The notes under the pieces: generated by a model
Told to the model about the DNA's origin: nothing
Databases searched by the model: none
What the model saw: only the letters and a program-made list of their open reading frames with translations
In this document: one piece after another, positions 56,101-64,000 of the stretch
Layout: each line of letters begins with the position of its first letter
How positions within the stretch are numbered: position 1 is the stretch's first letter
Position numbers and translations under genes: made by a program
DNA from: Vulgatibacter incomptus
GTDB lineage: Bacteria; Myxococcota; Myxococcia; Myxococcales; Vulgatibacteraceae
Assembly: GCF_001263175.1 (NCBI RefSeq)
Contig: NZ_CP012332.1
Location: 1,919,501 to 1,983,500 of the forward strand
Reading direction: 5' to 3'
Length of the DNA stretch: 64,000 bases

Positions 56101-59100
56101 GCGGGCGTCACCCGAGGACTCGCAGAGCGTGGCCCGCGAGCGGAGCAGGCGGACCCGCGCCTCGCCCGTGCGGGACGACATCGAGCACTCCGCCAGGAGG
56201 CCGGCCAGCTCGTCCTCCGCGCCGGAGGCGACAGCGGCAGAGACGGCGATCTCGAGGTGGGCGGAGTCGTCGGGGTCGGCTCGGAGCGCCCGGCCCGCCG
56301 AGAGGAAGGCCATCTCGGGCGAGTCGAGGGGCCCCGCGTAGATCGAGGCCATCTTCGAGTAGAGCGAGGCGCGGTTGGGCGGGTCGCGCTCCACCGCGGC
56401 GATGGCCTCGAGGAGCTCGAGGAGCCGGCGGTGGTCGTTCTCGGCCTCGAGGATCGGGGCGAGCACGGATGCGGCGCGGGCCCGAAGCGACGGATCTCGA
56501 TCCGCCACGAGGGCGTCGAGGGCCGCGCGGGACTCCGGGTGAGCCGGGAATTCGGCGAGGTTGGCCGCGTGGAGGGCGAGAGCTCGGTCGAGATCTTCCA
56601 TGTGGTCCTTCCGGATCGCGGCCAGGCGGGCCCGCAGGCGAAGCCGATCGTCGAGCCCGAGCGCGGGATCGGCGAGCCGGCCTTCCATGTGCTCAGCGAG
56701 GTCGGCCCACCTCGCCGTGTCCTCGAGGAGCCTCACGAGAAGCTCCAGGGCGGCGGGCTCGTCGGGAGAGAGCGCGAGGACGGCGCGCAGCGCGGCGACG
56801 GCCCGATCGGGATCCCTCGCGTCCTCGTGGAGGAGCCTCGCCCTCTCCAGCAGGAGCGCGAGGCGCGAGGCCGGATCCGCTTCGAGCTCCGCCTTTCGGG
56901 CGAGGAGCTCGTCGAGAGCGTCCCAGTCTCGGATGGAGCGATGGAGCCTCTCGAGGGCGGCGATCGCGTCCCGATCGCCGGGCGCCTCGGCGGCGACTGC
57001 CTGCCAGGCGGCGATCGCGGCCCTCGGATCGTCCTGCTGCCTGAGCTCCGCCACGCGGCGCTGCAGCCCGAGGGAGGACTCGGGGTCGCGACGCAGGGTC
57101 GCCTCGTAGAGGTCGGCGAGCTCGGCGTGCTTGCCTGCCGCCGACGCGAGCCGCTCCAGGTGGGCGGGATCGGTCTCGAGCCTCTCGGCGAAGGCGCGGG
57201 CGCAGACGGCGAACGCCCGGTCCGGGCGCTCGAGCTCGGTCTCGAGGATCTCCCTGAGCTCGATGAAACGCCGGGCGCGCTCCTCCGAGTCGGCAGGGCC
57301 CGAGAGCCGCGCCTCGCGGAGCTCCACGCGGAGCTCGTGCTCACCCGTCGCGCGAAGGATGGGCTCCAGGATCTCGAGGGCCGTCGACGCGAACGAGTCG
57401 TGGCTCCGCGCCCAGTCGGTGAGGGCCTCGCAGGCGTCCACGTGGTCGGGATCGGCGGCGACGATCTCTCGGTAGAGCTCGAGGGCGCCCTTGGAATCGC
57501 CGAGGGAGCGGCGCAGCCCGGCCAGGCGGACCGCGAGCTCCCTCGCCGCCAGCGTCTCTCCGGCCTGCACCGAGAGGTCGCGGCGGCGCTCCACCACCCA
57601 CGCGAGCTCCTGCGGATCGCCGCCGGCGGCATGGAAGCCGTCCAGGTGAACGAGGGCCTCGGCGTCCTTGGGATCCGCCTCGGCGATCTTGCGCCAGCAC
57701 GCCGCGGCGCGAACCGGATCCGCTCCGGCGGCGACGGCGGCCTCCCTCCACAGGGCGAGGCGCTCCCGGAGGTCGTAGACGACGGCGGCGAGGGCCATGC
57801 AGCTCTCGTAGAGCGCGACTGGGTCGCCCTCCTCGCGGCTCAGGCGGTGGAGGCCCCGGAGCGCGTCGAAGCTCGAAGGATCGAGGCGTCGCATCCGCTC
57901 GTAGCGCTCGGTCGCCCGCTTGCGGTCGCCCAGGCGCTTCTCGTAGAGCTCCGCGAGCTCCCGCTCCAGGGCGAGGAGCTGCGTCGGCGGCAGCGTCCCG
58001 GCGCGACGCTCGGCGACGGAGGCGACCAGGTCGGCGAGCTCCTCGAGGCAGTCGCACTCAGCCGCGGCGACCCGGAGCTCGGAGCGCAGGAGCGCGTCCT
58101 CGGGCGAGTCCTCGAAGGCCCGCGCCAGGGCGGCGAACGAGAGCGCCGGGCTCTTGAGCTCCCTCGCGGAGAGCTGGGCGAGGCGGCGCAGCTCCTTGGC
58201 CCGCCAGGCGGGATCGTCCGAGGAATCGATCTGGATCTCGAGGACGCCGTGGAGCTTCCTCCACTCCGCCGCTGCGATGTACGGCCTCTCGAGGGCGCGG
58301 GCCGCTGCCACGCGCGCCTCGGGATCGCCGAGGAGCCCCTCGAGGCCCACGAGCGCCTCTGGATCCCGCGAGCGGATGGCGAGGATCGCCGCGTAGTCCG
58401 CGACGGCTGCCGCCCGGCTCCCGCTCTCCTCGAGCACCTTCGCGCGCTGGAGCGCGAGGGCCGAGGCACGAGCAAGGTCGCCGGCCTCGTTGAAATGGTC
58501 GATCTGGCGGCTCAGGACGTCGGCGAGCTCCGCGCGGAGGCCGGCGGCCTCGAGGGCCTCCGTGAGCCGGGGCAGGACGGCCCGCTCGTCGGCGCCCGCC
58601 GCCAAGGCGGCCCGGAGCGCCGTGGCGGCGTCCTCGTGGCGGCCCAGCCGGCGGAGGTAGCCAGCGCGCCGAAGATGGAGGTCGGGGCTCTCGGTACGCT
58701 GTGAACGAAGGAGGCGCTCCAGGTACGAGTCCGCCTCGTCCCACCGCTCTCCACTCGCCGCGAGCGCTTCCAGCGCTGCGAGAGAGGTGCCGCTCTCTGG
58801 ATCGAGCTCGAGCAGGCGGTGGTGCGCTGCCGCGACGAGCTCCTCGTCGCCGCCCGCGCGGATCGCGCGCCCGGCGAGCTCGCGATCGAGGGCCGCGTCG
58901 GGCCCGCGCCACGCGTTCCGGAAGATCCCGACGAGCTCTGCACGCGCGCCCAGCTCAAGGCCGAGGCGCTCCAGCGAGTCGAGGACGGGGCCAGTCGAAG
59001 GCGACTCCGCGAAGGCGCGGGTCAGCGCGGCGAAGGCGGCGCGGGCGTCGCCCAGCCGCTCCTCGTGGATCTCCGCGAGCGAGGCGAGGATGGAACCGCG

Positions 59101-61494
59101 GGCGGCGGGCTCGCTCTCCGCGCCCAGGCGCGCCTCGAGCATCGCGGCGTGGCGATGCCACTCGCCCCTCGCTGCGAAGAGGGGCGCGAGGGCCTCCGCG
59201 ATCCGCGGGGCCTCGACGCCGGCCTGCACCAGCGCTTCCAGGGCGTCCACGACTCCCGGCTGCTCGGGCGACTCGGCCAGGATCCGAAGGTAGAGCTCGG
59301 CTGCCTCCCCGGGCCGATCGAGGCGGGTGGCGAGGAGCCGTGCGAGCTCGGCCCTGGCGGCGGCGCGAGCCTCGCCGGGGCGTGACGCGAGGGACTCGAG
59401 GGCGTCGCGCTGCTCGGCCCAGCGGCCGAGGGCCCCGAGCGCTGCGGCGAGCTTCCGCTCCACCCCTTCATCCGGCCCCAGCTCGAGGAGCCGGCGGTAG
59501 ATCTCCACCGCCGCCTCGGGCTTCGCCTCGTGATGGGCGGCGAGCTTCTCGAGGAGGGACCGCCTCTCGGTTGGATCGGTCGCCTGCGCCAGGCGGGTGC
59601 GCCACGCCTCAGCGAGCGCCTCGCCCTCCCCCGCCAGCGAGAGCAGCCTCTCGAGCTGGGTGGCCGTCTCGGCGTTGGCCGGGTCGAAGGCGCGGAGCTG
59701 CTCGAGGACGTGGGCGGCGTCGCCGGGCCTGCCGAGGTCCTTCTCGAGGACGTGCGAGAGGCGCTCCAGGATCCGGCGCTGCACGCCGCGGTCGCTCACC
59801 GAGACGAGGGCCGAGTGGTAGAAGCGCGCCACGTCGCCAGAGGAGCGCGCGAGCCGGCCCGCCGCCTCGAGCTCCTCGTGGAGCTCGTGGTTCTCGGGCG
59901 CGACCAGGAACGCGCGCCCCAGGAGGCGCAGCCGCTCCGCAGGGGCCTCCACGGAGGATGCCGCCCGCTCGAGGAGGTCCCGCTTCTCGCCGGGATCGCG
60001 AATTCGATCGCTGCGCCTCTCGAGGAGGCCCGCGAGCACCGACGACTCGCCGGCGCTGGCCAGGAGCGGCATGAGCAGCGACTCCGCCCGCTCCAGCCGA
60101 GAATCCAAGCGCAGTGCCGCCTCGAGGTGGCGGCGCGCCCGGGCCTCTTCGCCGAGGCCGAGGAGGAGCTCGGCCAGCCTGACCCGGAGCGCGTTGGTCT
60201 CGCGGGTCGGCTCGACCGGCTTCCGGACGGCGGTGCCCGGACCGCGCTGGGCAGCCGAGCCCACGACGTTCAGATGGCGCTCCAACAACTCCACCGCCCG
60301 GTCCGAACGGCCGTCGTCCTCGAAGACCTCGAGGAGCGGAACGACCGCGTCGCGGCGAGACGGATCCAGGGTCGCGGCCTGCTCGAGGGCTTCGAGGCTG
60401 CGCGGCCGGTCGTCGAAGCGAACGCCGTAGAGGTTGGCGAGGCGAACCTTCAGCTCGGCCTGATCGGCGGGATCGGGCGTGCCGGGGACCAGCGCCTCGT
60501 ATGCGACCGCCAGCCCGGCGAAGTCGCCTGCCGAGGCGTGCCGATGCTCGAGGAGCTCGAGGGCGTCGGGGTTGCCCGGCCAGAGGAGGAACGCGCGCTC
60601 GAGGGCCTCGCGGCTGTGCTCCTCGCCGTCAGGCGACGAATCGTAGACGCCGTGGAGGGCGGCGATCTGCACGTAGAGCCGCGAAGCCGCCTTGCGATCC
60701 CGCTCCTCGACCGCCCGGGCACGCAAGCCCCGCGCCTCCTCCGTCCACTCCGCCCGACGCCGCTGCAGGCCGTCCAGGACCGCTCGCGCGGGCGCGCAGT
60801 CGGGATCGACGGCCACGGCCGAACGAGCGAGAGCGTCGGCGAGCTCGTGCCGGAACGGCCGCTCGAGGGCGAGAGCGGCGAGCGCCGCCAGCCGGCCAGC
60901 GCCCTGGGTCGACTCCCCGGGTCGGGCTGCGAGCTCGCGCTCGACGATGCCCTTGGCGGCCTCCAGCCGCCCCAGCTCGACGTTCGCCTCCCGCGCAAGG
61001 GCGAGCGCCTGGGGATGGTCCTCCACCAGCCGCAGCGCCCGCTGCCACATCTCGAGGGCGTGGGGCTTTCGTCCGTTCTCCCGGTCGAGGAGGCGGCCCA
61101 GCGAAACGTAGGCCTCCGCGGCCTCCTCGGGGGTCGCCGCCCGGAGCGCCTCGCGCTCCAGGAGCTCGCAGAGGGCCGCGTGGTCTCCCCTCTCCTCGTA
61201 GAGATCCTTCAGGCCCTCGCGACCCGCCACGTGGTTGGGATCCTGCTCGTGGAGGCGCCTGAGCCAGGCCTCTGCCCTGTCCGGATCCTCGAGCTGATCG
61301 AGGAGCAGGCCTGCGGCGCGGACCATGAGCTCGGAGGCGTCCGGCCCCTCGCGCTCGATCCGGCCCTCGTAGAGGTGCAGCAGCTCGGCCCAGCGCGCCT
61401 TCTCGCGGAGCGACTCCTCCAGCGAAGCGAACGAAGCCGGATCGCCCGGAGTGAGACGGTGAAACACATCGCTACCGAGAGTCCGGTCATCCAT
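50110..61494 (-). CDS. gltI: Giant GltI/AgmK-like TPR protein
   Basis: A single frame of 3,794 residues, built almost wholly from 34-residue-type TPR units over the first ~3,550 residues (recurring patterns such as LE-LDP-x-x-x-x-AL-x-x-L-x-x-L-Y). M. xanthus AgmK/GltI is a TPR protein of nearly the same length encoded beside AgmX/GltJ, and here a GltJ-like gene is close by. There is no signal peptide or membrane helix, so it is probably cytoplasmic. The last ~230 residues are not TPR and form a separate domain ([16 protein letters not shown] to [15 protein letters not shown]). The ATG at 61494 is chosen over an in-frame TTG at 61506. Long open frames on the other strand are a by-product of codon bias. 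Confidence 0.88.
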
Positions 61495-61656
61495 GGACGT
61501 ACCCAAGCCCCGGGCGCGCGCGGGGCCTCCGCAAGGGTACGCGGCGCGGGGATTTCTTCGAAGAAGCCGAGGATCTTAGCCGCGCTGCTCGGGCGGTCAA
61601 TGAAAGCGCTCGGTCGTTCCCCGATCGGCCCGGCGAAACCGGGCAAGTGGAGAACG

Positions 61657-61680
61657 GGCGCGCCCGGAGGCGCGCCTTTC
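61657..61680. terminator. Hairpin between the beta-barrel and giant TPR genes
   Basis: Two GGCGCGCC octamers with a CGGA loop form a perfect stem, with TTTC on the plus-strand side. Both flanking genes are on the minus strand, so function as a terminator is uncertain. Confidence 0.35.
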
Positions 61681-61719
61681 GTGTGGGCGGAGCGGGCGCT
61701 GGATGGCCCACCGCCGGTG

Positions 61720-62361
61720 CTAGAACGTGTACTTCGCGTGGGGGAGCACGGCCATCCCGACCGCGTTGCCCGCGTCGCCGAGGAGCGCCATGCCGTCCAG
61801 CTCGATGCCGACGGAGAAGTGGCGCAGGCGGGTGAAGTACTCGACCCCGAGGCCGCCGGCGGCGAAGAAGCCCTGCTCGTCGACGATCCCGATGGGCCGC
61901 GAGAGCGTGGGGCCGCCCGCCGCGCGGGCGTAGACGAAGGTGCGATCCTGCCCGTTGTCGTCCTGGAAGCGGAGGAAGGCGAGGCGGAGCGACGCACCCG
62001 CCATCATCGTCTGGAAGTCGCCGCGGGCCCGCTTGGGGTTGAGGGCGTCGTCGGTGATGGCCCGGTAGGTCGAGGGCGCACCCACCGACTGGCCCCAGAT
62101 CACCACGCCGAGTTGGAGGAACTTCGAGACGTCGTAGCCCGCCTCGAGACCGAAGAGGCTGCCGACGCCGGACGGCGCGCCCTCCCCCGGAAGGTTGAAG
62201 TAGTAGACCGCCCCGAAGCTGGAGCCGACCCAGGGTCCGCGCTCGACCTCACGGTAGGTGAGGCCGGGGCGATCGCCCTGCACCTGCGCGTGGGCAGGGA
62301 TGGCGACCGCAATCGCAGACAACGAGCCCAGGCAGGCCGCCAGGGCGAGCGAAAGACGCAT
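61720..62361 (-). CDS. Outer-membrane beta-barrel protein, CglE-like candidate
   Basis: The product is 213 residues from the ATG at 62361, with GGAGGAG upstream. The signal peptide (MRLSLALAACLGSLSAIAVA, cut after AHA) is followed by amphipathic strands such as WVGSSFGAVYYF, FGLEAGYDVSKFLQLGVVIWG, FVYARAAGGPTL and a terminal MAVLPHAKYTF. The aromatic end is typical of outer-membrane barrels. Position directly upstream of the GltI-like gene and general likeness to proteins annotated CglE suggest a role in gliding, but I hold that identity only loosely. Confidence 0.6.
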   Translation of the reverse strand: MRLSLALAACLGSLSAIAVAIPAHAQVQGDRPGLTYREVERGPWVGSSFGAVYYFNLPGEGAPSGVGSLFGLEAGYDVSKFLQLGVVIWGQSVGAPSTYRAITDDALNPKRARGDFQTMMAGASLRLAFLRFQDDNGQDRTFVYARAAGGPTLSRPIGIVDEQGFFAAGGLGVEYFTRLRHFSVGIELDGMALLGDAGNAVGMAVLPHAKYTF

Positions 62362-62411
62362 TCGGCTCTCCTCCGTCAGATCCGAAAGGTGAAAAGCTAC
62401 CACAGTGTCGG

Positions 62412-62537
62412 GGGGTCGTGAAGAAATCACGACCCCTCGCGGAGCCGAAGGCGGAGCCACGGAAAGGCGCGATCGCGCGAAGCGCGGCTGAAGATGTCGG
62501 GCCCGCTTCGGCGGGACCGATATCTTCATTCGCTCGG
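62412..62537 (+). repeat. Dispersed structured repeat, copy B
   Basis: A perfect 10-bp hairpin (GGGGTCGTGA, loop AGAAA, TCACGACCCC) is followed by the core CGGAGCCGAAGGCGGAGC, the hairpin CGCGC-GAA-GCGCG (62474-62486), and a 17-bp stem (GAAGATGTCGGGCCCGC at 62490-62506 against 62511-62527; one mismatch, one G-T). The tail is ATTCGCTCGG. It lies between two minus-strand genes, as copy A does. Confidence 0.85.
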
Positions 62538-62633
62538 GGACGAAGGAAAGTGCTCGCTCGTCGACAGCGCATGTGGGGAGCGGTCGCGAACGCAACCACC
62601 ACAGTCGGCGCCATCGACCGATGAGCGCGGCGG

Positions 62634-63320
62634 CTATCGCAACGGCGGACTCGCGACCGCTAGCGCGATCGCCCCGACGAGGACGAGCGCGCCCACCAGG
62701 CCTGCGCCCTTCGCCAGGAGGCCGGTGCGAGCCGTTCGCGGCTGCAGGAGCCAGCCGACGGCGAGGCCGCCGCCGAGGCCGCCGAAGTGGCCCATCCAGT
62801 CGATGTTGGGGACCGCGAAGCCGTAGGCGATCATGAACGCCGACCACGCCAGGAGCTGTTTCAGCAGGGACTTGCCCTGCGGCGTCAGATGGTCGCGATG
62901 CCGGAGGAAGAACGCGATCAGCGCGCCTTCCAGGCCGAAGATCGCGCCGGACGCCCCGGCGCTCAGCTTCACCGTGAGGAGGGTCAGGGCGGAGCCGGTG
63001 ATTCCGGTGAACACGAAGAGCGCGAGGGTGGTCGCGCTGCCGAAGGTGATCTCGCTGAGCCGCCCGAGCTGCCAGAGCGCCCACCCGTTCATCAGCAGGT
63101 GGACCGGGCCGATGTGGAGCAGGGTCGCCGTCACCAGGCGCCACCATTGGCCCCCTTCGAGGACGAGCGGCGTGTAGTTGGCCCCCAGGCGGGCGAGCAC
63201 CATGCCGTTCTGGGATCCACCCGAGAGGACCTCGATGATGAAGGCCGCGATCAGGAGGGCGAGGATGCCGCTGGTCGCCGGAAAGCTCCCCAGGAGCGAG
63301 ATGCGGGACGGCTGGTTCAT
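62634..63320 (-). CDS. Rhomboid-family intramembrane serine protease
   Basis: The product is 228 residues with six predicted membrane helices. The catalytic pair is Ser124 in SAGASGAIFG and His178 in DWMGHFGGLGGG; Asn78 in HLLMNGWAL completes the oxyanion site. The sequence is that of an active rhomboid; natural substrates are unknown. The ATG at 63320 is used. It is divergent from the MscS gene. Confidence 0.93.
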   Translation of the reverse strand: MNQPSRISLLGSFPATSGILALLIAAFIIEVLSGGSQNGMVLARLGANYTPLVLEGGQWWRLVTATLLHIGPVHLLMNGWALWQLGRLSEITFGSATTLALFVFTGITGSALTLLTVKLSAGASGAIFGLEGALIAFFLRHRDHLTPQGKSLLKQLLAWSAFMIAYGFAVPNIDWMGHFGGLGGGLAVGWLLQPRTARTGLLAKGAGLVGALVLVGAIALAVASPPLR

Positions 63321-63580
63321 TGCGTTCCCACTATAAAGCCACGGCGTGGGGCCACGCTTCCCGATCGGCACGCCGTCGCGCGCTTCCCGCCGGATTTCGT
63401 GGGAATGGGAGCGAAGCGCCGGTTGTCGTCGAGGGCTGGATCCGGCCACGAGATGGGCAGGGCATCACGCTGAACGTGAACGGATCCGACACGGTTTGCG
63501 CAGACGCGAAGAGCGCCGGTCATTCGTGGTAGCGTCCGCGCTCGCTGCAGGCCCGTTGGCCTTCCTCCGGTGGAGCACCG

Positions 63581-64000
63581 ATGTTCGAATCGCTGCGAGC
63601 GTACGCGACGGAAGCCTGGGACCTGCACGCCGTGCGGTTCGCGTTCTCGTTCCTGAGCATCGTCGGGATCCTCGCCGGCGCGAAGGTCATCCAGTCCATC
63701 CTCGCCCGCCTCACGGCCTGGGCGCTCCGTCCCCGGAGCGGGAAGTGGGATCTCGCCGCGGCGCAGCGGCGCGCCCAGACGCTCCTTCCGCTGCTGGTCG
63801 AGATCGAGCGCTACCTGCTCTACACCGCGGTGGCCGTGGCGATCCTCGCCCGCTTCGGCATCGACACCGCCGCGATCTTCGCCTCCGTCGGTGTGGTCGG
63901 TGTCGCCCTCGGCTTCGGCGCCCAGAACCTCGTCAAGGACATGATCGCGGGCTTCTTCCTGCTCTTCGACGGCCTCGTGGCCGTCGGCGACGTGATCAAG
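63581..64000 (+). CDS. MscS-family mechanosensitive channel, cut by the window edge
   Basis: The first 140 residues are in the window. Three membrane helices are suggested (about 16-40, 71-92, 95-125). The pore-helix region VVGVALGFGAQNLVKDMIAGFF is the MscS signature (alternating Ala/Gly, then AQNLV). The frame is open to base 64000. GGTGGAGCACCG lies before the ATG at 63581. Confidence 0.92.
   Translation, partial: MFESLRAYATEAWDLHAVRFAFSFLSIVGILAGAKVIQSILARLTAWALRPRSGKWDLAAAQRRAQTLLPLLVEIERYLLYTAVAVAILARFGIDTAAIFASVGVVGVALGFGAQNLVKDMIAGFFLLFDGLVAVGDVIK

Noticed and set aside
53476-58704. A 1,742-codon open frame on the plus strand opposite the giant TPR gene
   Set aside because: In very GC-rich DNA the antisense of a well-used coding frame is often free of stops. 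The TPR pattern is on the minus strand and this frame shows no domains or ribosome-binding site. Similar antisense frames elsewhere were left out for the same reason.
61540-61580. A sixth copy of the dispersed repeat (GATTTCTTCGAAGAAGCCGA)
   Set aside because: It has TTCTTC and GAAGAAG but in the wrong order and without the core or tail, so it was not counted.

Overview
The window is about 64 kb of very GC-rich, densely coding chromosome from a member of the Myxococcota (formerly Deltaproteobacteria). Three things point there: a GltI/AgmK-like giant TPR protein with a GltJ/AgmX-like zinc-ribbon/GYF motility protein, many lipoproteins with Gly/Ser linkers or Cys-rich repeats, and the gene order yceD-rpmF-plsX-fabD-fabG-acpP-fabF-rpiB-glyA-nrdR-rib-nusB. 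A non-fruiting lineage such as Vulgatibacter or Anaeromyxobacter relatives is a reasonable guess, but it is inference. No rRNA, insertion sequence, prophage or CRISPR array was seen. Three tRNA genes are present (Met-CAT, Leu-TAA, Arg-CCG).

Layout. 1-6117: a secreted esterase-like lipoprotein (cut by the left edge), two DUF3108 envelope proteins and a DUF4091/GH123-like secreted glycosidase candidate. 6188-12539: dprA, tRNA-Met, a PHP phosphatase, yacG, a small XRE regulator, a Rieske protein, a very acidic 81-residue protein, nadE and a stand-alone receiver. 12668-18664: a large lipoprotein with a 27-bp minisatellite, Cys-rich repeats and a propeller-like domain, then yebC and a YejM/PbgA-like membrane hydrolase. 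18672-32502 (minus strand): one long run of co-oriented genes for ribosomal protein L32, fatty-acid synthesis, one-carbon metabolism, ribonucleotide reductase control, riboflavin synthesis and NusB. 32653-34948: three overlapping genes (phosphoribosyltransferase, APH-type phosphotransferase, APS-kinase-like). 34987-45044: housekeeping and envelope genes (DUF488, dgkA-like, ABC-F, MFS, OprP-like porin, two tRNAs, a small beta-barrel, ffh, a RelA/SpoT-fold candidate). 45334-62361 (minus strand): the gliding-motility-like block, with a beta-barrel, GltI-like giant, collagen-like lipoprotein, GltJ-like protein and Cys-rich lipoprotein. The right edge carries a rhomboid protease and the start of an MscS channel.

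The most unusual signal is a dispersed, structured repeat of about 100-135 bp, found four times nearly complete (5029-5132, 10024-10123, 48630-48766, 62412-62537) and once truncated (3122-3175). It combines a conserved core (GCCGAAGGCGGAGCAGACG and close variants) with two or three hairpins and a tail ending near CGCTCCG. The hairpins differ in sequence between copies but keep base pairing through compensatory changes. Two copies lie in inverted orientation on either side of the DUF4091 gene, and one of them supplies the start of that gene's signal peptide. Other points worth a second look: a GTP cyclohydrolase II domain in RibBA with eroded motifs, absence of fabH from the plsX-fabD junction, a lipoprotein gene inside the riboflavin operon, and the tightly coupled phosphoribosyltransferase/phosphotransferase/kinase operon.
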